A DNA stretch of 64,000 nucleotides from an uncultured Saprospiraceae bacterium (lineage in GTDB: Bacteria; Bacteroidota; Bacteroidia; Chitinophagales; Saprospiraceae). Positions within the stretch are counted from its first letter, which is position 1; every line of letters begins with the position of its first letter. The translations under genes were made by a program, and so were the position numbers. Shown in pieces: positions 26,041 through 36,900 of this stretch. The stretch is from NCBI GenBank assembly GCA_937928405.1, contig CALFWZ010000020.1, positions 1 through 64,000 of the forward strand, written 5' to 3'. Below the pieces are notes generated by a model that saw nothing but the letters and a program-made list of their open reading frames with translations, was not told the origin of the DNA and did not search any database.

Positions 26041-26553
26041 ATGAAAGGAATACTTAAAATTGGAATATTAATGTGCTCATTGTTGCTGCTTGGTACTACT
26101 GAAGGAATAGCACAGAAATTTGGGCATATGAACAGCGGTCTTTTGTTGAGCATGATGCCTGAATCCAAAGCAGCAGAATCAGAACTACAAGCCTACCGCC
26201 AACAGCAAGAAAAGATATTGCAAGATAAGGTGGCTGCTTTTCAGGCAAAAATCGCGGATTTACAGAAGCGTTTTCCAGAATTAGCACCAGCCGTGGCTAA
26301 GGCAGAACAAGAAAAACTAGCTGCTGAAGAACAAGAATTATATGCTGCTAGAGCGAAAGGAGAAGAAGATGTGGTTAAGAAGCGAGAAGCATTACTCAAA
26401 CCTATTTATGAAAAAGCGGATGTGGCGGTACAAGCAGTAGGAAAAGAAAATGGTTTTACGATGATTTTCGACTCTGGTGCTTTTAACGTTGTACTTTTTG
26501 CAGAAGATGCTACGGATATACTTCCACTAGTAAAAGCAAAATTGGGTCTGTAA
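26041..26553 (+). CDS. OmpH/Skp-family periplasmic chaperone
   Basis: A 170-residue exported protein. The ATG at 26041 (MKGILKIGILMCSLLLL) starts the signal peptide (cleavage near GIAQ); an in-frame ATG at 26017 would add 8 charged residues before it. The mature part fits Skp/OmpH: FGHMNSGLLLSMMPESKAA at the N terminus, a long charged coiled coil (about 45-125), and the C-terminal strand NGFTMIFDSGAFNVVLF. Skp proteins hold unfolded outer-membrane proteins in the periplasm. Unlike many Bacteroidota it is not next to bamA or a second OmpH here. A perfect palindromic terminator follows. Confidence 0.88.
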   Translation: MKGILKIGILMCSLLLLGTTEGIAQKFGHMNSGLLLSMMPESKAAESELQAYRQQQEKILQDKVAAFQAKIADLQKRFPELAPAVAKAEQEKLAAEEQELYAARAKGEEDVVKKREALLKPIYEKADVAVQAVGKENGFTMIFDSGAFNVVLFAEDATDILPLVKAKLGL

Positions 26554-26580
26554 GGATTCAATAATACTGTCTATTAAAAA

Positions 26581-26618
26581 AGCTGCCTTGATTCAATTGA
26601 ATCAAGGCAGCTTTTTTA
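26581..26618. terminator. Perfect 32-bp palindrome, bidirectional terminator
   Basis: Bases 26581-26612 are a perfect palindrome (16 bp each side), preceded by AAAAA and followed by TTTTTT. It lies between the convergent ompH-like and tatA genes and serves both. Confidence 0.93.
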
Positions 26619-26642
26619 TGGCAAACAAGACATTCGCTCAGC

Positions 26643-26867
26643 TTACTCAGCGTTGCGGCTATCTTCGATTTTTTTCTTATCCGCTTCTTTCATTCCTTCC
26701 TTTATTTCTGATTCAATAGATGCTTTGGCGTTATTGAATTCCTTGATTCCTTTTCCCATACCACGCATCAATTCTGGAATTTTTTTACCACCAAATAGCA
26801 GAAGTACCACAAATAAGATGATAATTAATTCGGGGCCACCAGGAAGTGCAAATAATAATATATCCAT
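26643..26867 (-). CDS. tatA: Sec-independent translocase subunit TatA/TatE
   Basis: A 74-residue protein with the TatA plan: short periplasmic N terminus, one membrane helix ([13 protein letters not shown]), the conserved hinge [20 protein letters not shown] with an amphipathic helix, then a charged tail. TatA forms the variable-size pore that moves folded proteins with twin-arginine signals. A GTG two codons upstream (26873) is in frame, but ATG 26867 gives the usual start. TATATTTG on the minus strand (26924-26931) could be its -7 box. tatC is not in the window; the DctP protein at 29851 has an RK-type Tat-like signal. Confidence 0.92.
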   Translation of the reverse strand: MDILLFALPGGPELIIILFVVLLLFGGKKIPELMRGMGKGIKEFNNAKASIESEIKEGMKEADKKKIEDSRNAE

Positions 26868-26992
26868 AATCACTTGTTTTTAGAGATGTAAATGATCTAA
26901 AATGTTTTCATAAAGTACTAGAACAAATATAACAAAATTCATCACCACTTTATTATTATCCTCAAAGTTTAAGGTGAGATCTACCTTGTTTT

Positions 26993-28534
26993 TTACCTGA
27001 TCCCGACTTTTCCGGCTGCTTCTTTTGCAGAAATACCTGTTTCAATTATCTCAATTTCTACTCGGCGATTTTTTTTGCGACCTTTCTCCGTACGGTTGCT
27101 GGCCACTGACAAATCTCCTCCATGTCCTACCGCCTGCATTCTATCTGTATCAATATCTCCAAGCTTTGCCAATGAACGCATTACTTCCAAGGCTCGATCC
27201 CGTGAAAGCACATATAATTGGTTGGTATCGCCTTGATTATCCGTATGTCCCGTAATCCGAATTTTCACATAAGGATGACGTTTCAGATAATCGGCCACTC
27301 TTTCGATTTCAAAATAAGACCTCGATAATATTTCTGCGGTCGATTGTCGAAATAATATAGGATTTAAATCTATTTTTTTACCGACACTAGCCGGGGTCTT
27401 TATAATTGGATGAGCCGTGGCCAATGATTCTATCTGCTTCTTAGGTTTGTTGGATTTTACTTTTCTAGGGTTTAATAATGCTGCTTTTTTTGTTTGCGAA
27501 ACTATAGCTGCCATCGGTTCCGAATCACTGGTCGTTTTTGGTTCACGGATTTGAATCATAAAAATATCGCTACTTCCGTCTCGGGTAGAACTAAAATAAA
27601 GATGCCCAGTGGCAGCATTAAAATAGGGATGACTATCATGCGCATTCGAGTTGACGGGTGCTTTAAATCTTCGAGGTGCCGACCAGTTATTCCAACCCTC
27701 TCCGAGCCTTTCTTGTACATAAATATCACTCCCACCACTCGTCGTATAACCACGATTGGAAGCGTAATAAAGCGACCGTCCATCGGTGCTTAAATGGGGG
27801 GTAGTTTCTCTCCAGGGAGAATTTACGCCACTGCCCATATTTTCCGGGCGACTCCAATTTCCATTTCTTTGTTTAAAACTTATAAACAAATCACTCTGCC
27901 CCATGCCATCTTCCCGTTCCATAGAAAGAATGATGACCTTTCCATCGTTGCTCATCGTAAGATTAACATCCTCTCCAGAGTTATGATAATTGTTGATAGG
28001 AAGTGGTGTTGGAAAATCCCAAGTGCCATCTAATTTTTCTTTTACCGTTGAAAATCCTTTAGTCATTCCACCACCTTCCACAAATTGATTAATCACCACC
28101 AAGGTCTGATCATTAGCACCAAAAGAACTAACACTATTGGGTAAAGCATTATTCAAGGGATAGTCTGGATGCGTCTTTGTCACAAAATTATTCCCATCCC
28201 AACGTGCTTCCCAAATATCTTGGTTAAAGTCAGAATCATAGATTTTTCCACCAGGCCTGTCTCCCAGCAAGCTATAAATTTCTCGTAGCCGTTGATCGTA
28301 TTTTATTTTTGGTAGAATAACGGAAAGGTCTTGATTAAATTCAATCAAAGTTTGATTAAAGTCGGGGTAACCCGTACGGGTATAAAACAATCGCTGACCA
28401 TCCCCACTGATGCAAGGTGCGATCTCATCAAAGGTATCCGTATTAATGGATGCATCTAATTTTTTTAGTATGAAGTCTTGTCCGGATACGACAGACGCGT
28501 ATGCCCACAGACATAACAGGAGTAGATTCCTCAT
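26993..28534 (-). CDS. OmpA-family outer-membrane protein with WD40-like PD40 repeats
   Basis: A 513-residue exported protein. Signal peptide 1-19 (ending VVSGQ); residues about 30-330 form a PD40/TolB-like propeller (ISGDGQRLFYTRTGYPD, MSNDGKVIILSMEREDG, LSTDGRSLYYASNRGYTTSGG, FNAATGHLYFSSTRDGSSDI); a Lys/Pro-rich linker; and an OmpA peptidoglycan-binding domain at about 385-500 (ILFRQSTAEIL, ITGHTDNQGDTNQLYVLSRDRA, NRTEKGRKKNRRVEI). The OmpA motif would bind diaminopimelate of the cell wall. This layout resembles, but is not proven to be, the PorE-type T9SS envelope anchor: PorE also has a TPR domain, which I do not see here. Confidence 0.88.
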   Translation of the reverse strand: MRNLLLLCLWAYASVVSGQDFILKKLDASINTDTFDEIAPCISGDGQRLFYTRTGYPDFNQTLIEFNQDLSVILPKIKYDQRLREIYSLLGDRPGGKIYDSDFNQDIWEARWDGNNFVTKTHPDYPLNNALPNSVSSFGANDQTLVVINQFVEGGGMTKGFSTVKEKLDGTWDFPTPLPINNYHNSGEDVNLTMSNDGKVIILSMEREDGMGQSDLFISFKQRNGNWSRPENMGSGVNSPWRETTPHLSTDGRSLYYASNRGYTTSGGSDIYVQERLGEGWNNWSAPRRFKAPVNSNAHDSHPYFNAATGHLYFSSTRDGSSDIFMIQIREPKTTSDSEPMAAIVSQTKKAALLNPRKVKSNKPKKQIESLATAHPIIKTPASVGKKIDLNPILFRQSTAEILSRSYFEIERVADYLKRHPYVKIRITGHTDNQGDTNQLYVLSRDRALEVMRSLAKLGDIDTDRMQAVGHGGDLSVASNRTEKGRKKNRRVEIEIIETGISAKEAAGKVGIR

Positions 28535-28676
28535 TTCTTTTTGCAGTCTTGTTAAGTTTTTATAAACTGGGGGCTGAGTGGAGGAATCTCAAGAATACAT
28601 TAAAATTGTAAATATTTTTTAAAAATAGATGTTATTTGACCGAATAGCAAGTTAAGTTGTAAATAATAGGTTCATA

Positions 28677-28704
28677 CGAATCAGGGTTCGCAACTCCTGA
28701 TTCG
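28677..28704. terminator. Hairpin after the MoxR-type ATPase gene
   Basis: CGAATCAGG at 28677-28685 pairs perfectly with CCTGATTCG at 28696-28704, loop of 10. It lies 34 bases past the ATPase stop on the minus strand. The following bases are A/T-mixed rather than a T-run, so efficiency is uncertain. Confidence 0.45.
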
Positions 28705-28737
28705 CATGGTGCTTAAAGAAGATACTTTGTAACGCGC

Positions 28738-29832
28738 TCAATTCATATCCATAAATGCCCGATACAAATCTTTCCAATCCTTCCGATCTTTAACGACCGT
28801 TTCCAAATATTCCTGCCACACCATCGTATCTTGTATTGGATCTTTCACAATAGCCCCCGTAATTCCCGCAGCTAAATCTGCAGCCTTTAAATCTCCGTCA
28901 CCAAAATGAGCGGCTAAAGACTGACCTGAATTAATCACCGAAATAGCTTCGGCTGTACTCAAGGTGCTGGTGGGAGACTTGAGCTTGGTGCGACCGTCTT
29001 CGGTTTTGCCAGAACGCAATTCTCGGAAGATCGTGACTAGCCGTTGAATCTCTTTTGCTGGCGCAGCCGATGCTGGTAGTTCTAATCGCTCAGCAATTTG
29101 ATGGACCCTCGTTTTCACAATTTTCACTTCCTCTTCCAACGTCGCTGGCAGCGGCATAACCACCGTATTAAAACGTCGCCGTAAAGCACTCGACAATTCA
29201 TTGACGCCTTTGTCTCGATCATTAGCGGTAGCAATTATATTGAATCCACGGTTGCCTTGGACTTCCATACCAATCTCTGGAACAGGCAATATTTTTTCTG
29301 ATAGAATCGTAATCAAGGTATCCTGAACTTCCGAAGGAATTCGTGTCAATTCTTCAATTCGTGCAATCTTTCCTTTTTCCATGGCGGTCATCACTGGACT
29401 AGCCACCAGTGCTTTTTCTGACGGGCCTTCAGCGATCAAACGCGCATAGTTCCAACCATAACGCATAGCTTCTTCCGTCAGTCCAGCAGTTCCCTGCACC
29501 AATAATTTGGAATCTCCACTAATCGCTGCTGCGAGATGTTCGCTTACCCAAGTCTTGGCCGTTCCTGGAATTCCGATCAGCATCAACGCTCGATCTGTCG
29601 CAAGGGTAGCGACAGCGACCTCCATGATTCGACGATTGCCATAGTATTTGGGTTCGATCACTGTTCCGTCATCGAGGGTTCCTCCCATCAAATAGGTGAT
29701 GACTGCCCACGGAGAAAGATTCCAATTGGTGGGACGAAAGCGGTCATCACTTTTAGCGAGCGCTTTTAGTTCGGCAGCGTACGCATCTTCCGCATGCGGA
29801 CGGAGCGCGGTATTTTTCTTATTTTTAGGCAT
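28738..29832 (-). CDS. MoxR-type AAA+ ATPase
   Basis: A 364-residue AAA_5-type ATPase. Walker A is GIPGTAKT (87-94); the Walker B position reads ARIEELTR (157-164), the EE variant found in a MoxR subgroup instead of DE; sensor 1 is ATAND (201-205); and arginines near 218-220 (ALRRRF) fit the Arg finger. MoxR ATPases act as chaperones that insert metals or assemble complexes, usually encoded beside a VWA-domain protein. In this subgroup the usual neighbours are VWA/CoxE-like and DUF5682/DUF5691 genes; none is adjacent here. It is divergent from dctP, with 18 bp between the two start codons, so the promoters must overlap or lie inside the neighbouring coding sequences. Confidence 0.85.
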   Translation of the reverse strand: MPKNKKNTALRPHAEDAYAAELKALAKSDDRFRPTNWNLSPWAVITYLMGGTLDDGTVIEPKYYGNRRIMEVAVATLATDRALMLIGIPGTAKTWVSEHLAAAISGDSKLLVQGTAGLTEEAMRYGWNYARLIAEGPSEKALVASPVMTAMEKGKIARIEELTRIPSEVQDTLITILSEKILPVPEIGMEVQGNRGFNIIATANDRDKGVNELSSALRRRFNTVVMPLPATLEEEVKIVKTRVHQIAERLELPASAAPAKEIQRLVTIFRELRSGKTEDGRTKLKSPTSTLSTAEAISVINSGQSLAAHFGDGDLKAADLAAGITGAIVKDPIQDTMVWQEYLETVVKDRKDWKDLYRAFMDMN

Positions 29833-29850
29833 AAAATATATTTTAAAATC

Positions 29851-30978
29851 ATGGCTAAGTTAACCAGAAAAAACTTTCTAAAGGGCGCAGCCCTCGGAAC
29901 AATTTCTTTACCCTTTTTAATTCGCGGTTGCGGACCTACTAACATTGCCCAAAATACTAGTTCCGGCCCCAATATTATTACCGACAAAAAATTTCAGTGG
30001 AAACTGGTCACGACTTGGCCACCCAATTTTCCTGTGCTGGGAGAAGGCTGTACGTATTTTGCCAACTGGGTCCGAGAAATGTCTGGTGGTCGTTTGGATA
30101 TTAAAGTTTTTGGAGGAGGAGAACTGGTCCCAGCACTTGAGGTATTTGATGCGGTTCGAAGCGGAGCAGCCGATATGGGCTCAGGAGCGGCTTATTACTG
30201 GGCAGGTAAAATTCCTTCGGCGCAATTTTTTGCTTCTGTTCCTTTCGGAATGAACGCCCAGCAGCTTAATGCTTGGATTGACAACGGAGGTGGCCTCCAG
30301 CTTTGGGAATCGCTCTATGCCGATTATGGATTGGTCCCCATGTGTGGTGGAAATACAGGCGTACAAATGGGCGGTTGGTTTAATCGAGAGATTAATACCC
30401 TTGGTGATTTTAAAGGATTAAAAATGCGCATGCCGGGATTGGGTGGAAAGGTGTTAAAACGAGCAGGCGGTTCTCCTGTTTTGCTTGCTGGTAGTGAATT
30501 ATATACTGGATTAGAGAAAGGAACGATCGACGCAACGGAATGGATTGGTCCTTACCATGATTATAAAATGGGTTTTCACCAAATCGCTAAATATTATTAT
30601 TCTCCTGGTTGGCACGAGGCAGGAACGGCCTTAGAAATTATTATTAATAAAGATAGAATGGAGGAATTGCCCGCAGATTTACAAGCCATTGTGCGTACGG
30701 CTGCTGCTCGGATGAACTTGTGGACACTTTCCGAATTTGAAGCTAAAAATGGTATTTATTTAGATAAATTAATCAACGAAGAAAAAGTAGCCATTCGAAA
30801 GTTTAGTCCTGAAATTTTGGATCAACTTAGAAATTACACCAACGATATTACGGAAGAATTAGCCAATCAAGATGCCTTCAGTCGTAAGGTATATGATGCT
30901 TATCAGAAATTTAGACAGCAAGCGACTAGTTGGAGTAACTTATCGGAGAAAGTGTATTATAATGATTTGCAGATGTAG
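29851..30978 (+). CDS. dctP: TRAP transporter substrate-binding protein (DctP/TakP type)
   Basis: Extracytoplasmic solute receptor of a tripartite ATP-independent transporter. ATG 29851 (MAKLTRKNFLKGAALG) is chosen over 29794 because it begins the export signal; the upstream extension is not signal-like. The signal has TRKNFLKG, a Tat-like motif with RK in place of RR, and a lipobox-like LIRGC (Cys27), so the receptor may be a lipoprotein. The mature part matches the 2-oxoacid-binding TakP subgroup (WKLVTTWPPNFPVLGEG, GAGELVPA-like GGGELVPALEVFDAV, AAYYWAGKIPSAQFF, TEWIGPYHD, WHEAGTALE). Substrate is thus likely a small keto or hydroxy acid. The matching DctQ and DctM genes are 8-10 kb away on the other strand. 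Confidence 0.9.
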   Translation: MAKLTRKNFLKGAALGTISLPFLIRGCGPTNIAQNTSSGPNIITDKKFQWKLVTTWPPNFPVLGEGCTYFANWVREMSGGRLDIKVFGGGELVPALEVFDAVRSGAADMGSGAAYYWAGKIPSAQFFASVPFGMNAQQLNAWIDNGGGLQLWESLYADYGLVPMCGGNTGVQMGGWFNREINTLGDFKGLKMRMPGLGGKVLKRAGGSPVLLAGSELYTGLEKGTIDATEWIGPYHDYKMGFHQIAKYYYSPGWHEAGTALEIIINKDRMEELPADLQAIVRTAAARMNLWTLSEFEAKNGIYLDKLINEEKVAIRKFSPEILDQLRNYTNDITEELANQDAFSRKVYDAYQKFRQQATSWSNLSEKVYYNDLQM

Positions 30979-30992
30979 ATAGGTTAACGAAT

Positions 30993-33900
30993 TTAGAATT
31001 TTGATAAAGTTGGAGCTTGTGCCCCACAACAATCTGAATCAAACGTGTCTATTAATCCATCTCCATCATCATCAATTCCATTATCGCATATTTCTGGTTC
31101 GAAAACATCGATCACACCGCTAAATTCTGAGGTATTCAAATTTGCTCCAGGCTCCGTTGCGATGGCTGTAATGCGATCTGAAGTAGTTAATCCAGATCCA
31201 CTGACATCTAAAGAAAATTCAAATCGATTAGTTGTCTTGGTGGTAGTTGAGCCATTTCCTTCATCAGTATAACTTCCGATACTTGAATCTAAATCATTAG
31301 CAGTCCCTTCAATTTCTGTAGCTAAAATACTTACACCTTCTCCAAAGGAAGTAGTAAATCCAACAGGCAGTGGATCGGGATTAGGGCCACTATCCGCAAT
31401 GTAAAAATCAATGGTAGCTCCTGGTCTAGCAAAACCAGTTACGGTAAGGGTGTTACCTACTAACGAAGTTGATTCAATAATCGGCATATTATAACCAGCA
31501 TTAGCACCATCATCCCCATCACCATTGTCATTTGGGAGTACCCCTTTAGTACCCAAGTCGATGGCTAACTCTCCATTATTACCAAAAGAATTGTTTCTGA
31601 TGCAATTATTGTATAATACTCCGGTAGTCAGATGAACCCCTGTTCCTGTATTGTTTCTAATGATGTTTCCTATTTCACTAATATTTGTATTAATAAAAGA
31701 TGCACCACATCCAACATTAATATTATCTGTATTTGTACCTACAACAATTACTCCATCGCCATCATTACCAAGAGGCGTAACTCCATCAGCACCAACACCA
31801 ACATAGTTTCCAGCAACGGTTGAGAATGATTGTTCTCTAATAATAATACCATCACCCAAATTACCACTTACAACATTTCTCTCGACAGCGTCATTAATAC
31901 CATCTCCATTGGTACCTACAATCGTGTAATCGTTTTGTAGTGAATGAATTCCATAGTTTTGGTTTCCAAGAGGGTTATTTCCAGTTACATCGGTACCTAT
32001 ATAATTTCCAGCTATTTTAGTCCGGAGGTTAGCTCCTGTGAAATCTATCCAAATGCCACCGTTTGTTGAAGTCGCATTACCATTTCCTGAAATAATGTTA
32101 CGCTCTTCAATATCTCGAACCCCGTCTGAATCTGTTCCAATAATAGCATCACTTGAACCATCTATCAATCGGATACCGACCCTATTAGGAATAGCCGCAG
32201 TACCACTAACGTTCGTACCAATATAATTACCAGCTATCACCGCATTATTTGATCGATCAATTCTAATACCAGTAGCTCCGCCACCACTAATTACGTTTCG
32301 AAGTATAGCTGGGTCTGTTTGTACTACTTGATCGTCATAACCTATCAAGTTTCTTCCCGTAGATAATTCTATTTCTATATTATGATTAGTATTGCTTGCG
32401 GCAGTATTTCCATCCATAGTTAGACCAACCCAGTTGCCAGAAATATTTAAATTTTCCGTGTTTTGGGTAAAAATTCCATTTTGAAAATTGGAAATAATAT
32501 TTCCTTCATTTTCGTCATTAATACCATCTCCATTGGTCCCGATAAAGGCACCATCAGATTCAAACATCTGAATAGCATAAATTCCACCAAGAGCTGGAGC
32601 AGAGCCATCTCCATTTAGACCAATAATATTTCCCCAAATATTTATGTTTGCACTAGCAACTTGGTAAGTATATATTCCTTTACGGAAAGTATTAATGACT
32701 AAACCAGAAACTTGCACATAATCCTCTTCAATTCTAATAGCATCAAAACCAGTGGTATTTCCTACAAGTTGAACTCTAAGGTCTCGATTGCTATTATTTC
32801 CTTGCACCGATCCTAGTTGCGTATATCCTGTCAAATGCAGAGAATCGTCCCTGATGACAGGAAGACTATTATTGGGATTGATTACATGTCGATTAGCACC
32901 AGGAATCATAAAGATTGAGGTTTCCCATCCTGCATCTTTTGGAAAGGCAACACCACCCGTGGGGTTATCTTCTTGGTCTAAACTAGTATTCGCGAGTTCG
33001 TTACTATTTAAAATAAATTGCCGAAGCGAACCTTGACCAGCGTTATTGGTATTTACTATAACGTCAAAATTAAACCCAAAATCAACATCTTCAATATCCG
33101 TATTGCCTAATACGATTTGTGTTAAAGATTGCGCAGTCGTGGTAGCGGTTGATAGCGTTGCTAAATTAGCATTTGTTGTATTTTGATTTGCATCAATCAA
33201 AGCAGGAGAACTTCCTCCTACCTCACTCATAAACTCCGTTGTACCATCTGTTCTGAATGTTTGGACGGGAATGATTGTTTGTCCAGTAGTATTGCTTCCT
33301 CTATTAGAATTCACTGAACTATTAACTACTCGTATGTTATAAGTCCCACTCCCAATTTCATCAAACAAATAGTCTCCATTTATATCAGTCACTGTGCTAG
33401 TAATAAAAACTCCTGCGTTATCATATAGCTCTACTCTTGCATTTTCAACACCAATCTCATCAACAGTCCAACCTGATGCTTGAGCGGAAGCGTCTGAGGT
33501 AGAATAATTGCGCCCTTCTCCTCCTCCAAAGTTAATATCTTCAAAAATAGATCCTGAAATAGCTAAACAACTAGAAAGTAAGGTGTCTTGCCAAAAGTCA
33601 TTTGGAGGTACTAAATAAGTAATCGACGTTACCAAGCCATTTGTGTCTACTGTAGCTGCTCCAGTTCCTGCAATTCCATCGTTATCAGTATCTTCTATAT
33701 TTTCTTCTTCTGTATCATTACATCCATCACCATCTGAGTCTAATTCATAAGGATCATAAATTCCATCAGGTAAAGTTTCGCTATCTGCGACACTGTAATT
33801 TAGGGTGTCACTATCTGGGGTTGTTTCTAGTCCGTCAAATAATCCATTTGATCCAAACAAACTTGGTGCGCCATCAATAATTCCATCATTGTCAGCATCA

Positions 33901-36900
33901 GCGGCGCCGTGTCCTGCTTCCACTACATCTAATATTCCATCGTTATCTGAGTCTAAATCTAGGTGATTTTCGATTCCATCATTATCGGTATCTACACAAT
34001 TAGCCGTAGCATCTCCAAAAATTAATAGCTTACTATCAGCGCCATCCGTACCAGAATCATTATCATAGATTCTAATATAATACACCAACGCTCCTAATTC
34101 GGCCAAATCATCTAATGGCAAAACAGCTATTGCCAAATTTTGATTTCCGGGATCTAAATCTACTCCTGTGTCAATGTAATTACTCGTATTGATGGTAATC
34201 TGGTCGCCTAGTGAATTGCCATTTTCATCTAGTGCTTCTAGAATTACGGAATTACTTCCAGATCGCTCAGCAAACCCTATAAACAAATGTTGATTCACAC
34301 TAATTGGAGAACTATAACCCAATTGAAAATAATCAACTCCTGCTGCCAAATCATAATCAACCGACTGGTAATAATTCATATTTTGACTTTGAAAAGCAGG
34401 TAGTATGTCGTTGGGCCAATTTGACGAAGTAGCGTAATCAGCAGTTACCGTACCATTTTCAAACGATCGTATTTCATTAGAACCAGGAGGTGGACTAGCT
34501 GAAAAATCAGAAGAATAAGAATCAGGCATTATAAAGCTTGAATAAGTCACTCCACTAATTGTAATACTATTCAACACAACAGGTGTATTTCCAGCATTTC
34601 CAGTTAAGTCAAATGTATCCGGTGTTAAAAATCCATCGCTACCATTTGCGATTGGAAAACATTCTACCAGATCGGGAATTCCATCATTATCATCATCCAA
34701 ATCACATACATCAATAATCCCGTCTCCATCATTGTCTGGCCCAATCACGCACGGATCATAAATAAATCCAACGTCCCAATTATTCGCAAAATCGCCATTT
34801 GACAAAGTAAATGCTTCTGTTGCATTATTAGTATCAAAATCAGAGTCATTTGGATCGTTAGATACTAGAGGACCTAGCGTGGTATAACTATATGCCATAC
34901 TTGGCAAAGCGGTTTCGAGAAAATAATCTCCCGCTGGCAGGTTATCAAAAAAGTAATATCCTGGATTTCCTTTAAGGTCAGGTTGAGTTGTCGTTGTTGC
35001 GTATATAACTCCTGGTGCAGAACTTTCATAAAGATTGATAAGAATATTATTTAACCCATAATTCTCTAATTCATTTTGGATACCATCTTCATTATCATCT
35101 GTCCAAGCATATCCTCCTAATGATGCAGCTGAGGCCGGTCCAATTAATCCAAGATCCCAAGAATAGTCTAATTCAAACTCAGATATATTTGTGATAGGCA
35201 TTTTTGCAACAATAGAATCATTGTTTATTACAGGGAGTCCATCAGAATCAATTGTAGTATCTCCCCCTTGATTGGCGGCTGTTATTTGATAATTTTCTGA
35301 ATTATAAAAAATAGCATAGTAATCTCCTGTTGGTAAAAAAGGAAATAAATAATATCCACCATCAGCGGTTACCGTAAAGTTGATAAAGGTATCCTGCGAA
35401 ATATTTTGAACACCATCTCCATTATCTTTATAGAGGTCAACTCTAATATTATCAATCCCCATTTCGCCACCATCTTGGATACCATTTCCATTCGCATCAT
35501 TCCAAACAAAATCACCATAAACCCCAGGGATTTGTTCATTCACTTCCATTCCCACTTTGATGGGCTCACCAGGTGGTAAGGTGGTTCCGTTATCTGCACG
35601 ACTAGTAATATATCCGAATGAGTTCCAAGCAATGGAATCAGGAACCACCCCAATTGTGTTAAGAACTCCTACGGGGGCTCTCATCGGCCATTCTAATAAT
35701 ATGGAATCACCAGGTTCTAAGATAGTAGCTCCAAAGTCAAATTTCAGTGATTGGACGGATGCAATATCCGTAGGAAGGCTAGTTGTCCAACCAGGTGTAT
35801 CACAACCAACAGGACCACTCGGAACTATTCCTTCTGTGCTTCTGCAAGGATTACTTTCCGTACTGTAGTAAACCGTCACTCCAGCAGGAGCAGTAACTGC
35901 TCCTACAAGATTAGGCCGCCATCTTGAATCCCGATTAACTAGCGTAACTACACTACTATCATCCGGTGTAGGTAACAGGTCAATCACTATAATATCCGTC
36001 ATATCGACGGTTCCTTTATTTCGTACGATCAACTGATAATCAGCAATTCCGCCGGGCAAAGTGCTTCCTACATTTGGATATTTTGTCCAGGTAGAGTCTA
36101 ACTGTCCTTTTACCAGTTTTTCAGATTCTAAAGAAACTAATTCAATAATATCAACTCCTCTTTGACCAGTACAAAAAGTTTCCGTAACATCTCCATCACC
36201 ATCTAAATCATAAACATCTGGATCATCTACTCCTAAACAAACACCAATATTATCTGCATCAATCCAAAATTTATTATAAAAGGAAGGTGTACCGCTAGCA
36301 ACAACTTCTGGAATAGTAACATTGAAGCCAACAACAATCCGGTCCCCGGGAGGAATTTCTATACTATTACCACCTGTCCACTCCCATTTTAAAAGTTCTC
36401 TTCCCGTTCCATTATAATCTGCTGTATAAGTAAAGATTGGATCTGGATAACCTGACGTATTGCCCCATGGTGGTAGAAACCAACTTCCAGTTTGGTAAGT
36501 AACTCCCTCTGGCAATAGGTCGTATACTACTGGGTTTTCAAGAGAATCGCCTGCTCCCCATTCATTCCGAACGGCTAGTTGAAATGTTTCCGTATCACCA
36601 GGACTCAAAATCCCACCGGGTCTAGATTTAACTGGATTTACATTACCATCGCTTACGGTTGGTAATATATTATAGTTAACACAATTGTTTGGACCAGTAG
36701 TATTTATATTACCTCCTTGATAACCTGCCGCATAACAATTCGTATAGGTCCCATCAGTGGCCGTTAGCATGACATCAAAATCTAACATGACATCAAAATA
36801 TCCTCCCGATGATATTGGCATGGCATCAGGGCCAAACTCCCACCTAATTAAAGTAATATATTCACCAGCTGCTAATCCAAAGGTTGACACATCTTCTTGT

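Noticed and set aside
26993-28534. Possible PorE (T9SS anchor) identity for the OmpA-PD40 protein
   Set aside because: PorE also has TPR and CRD domains and is a lipoprotein; this protein lacks a TPR and a lipobox, so only the broader OmpA-PD40 call is kept.
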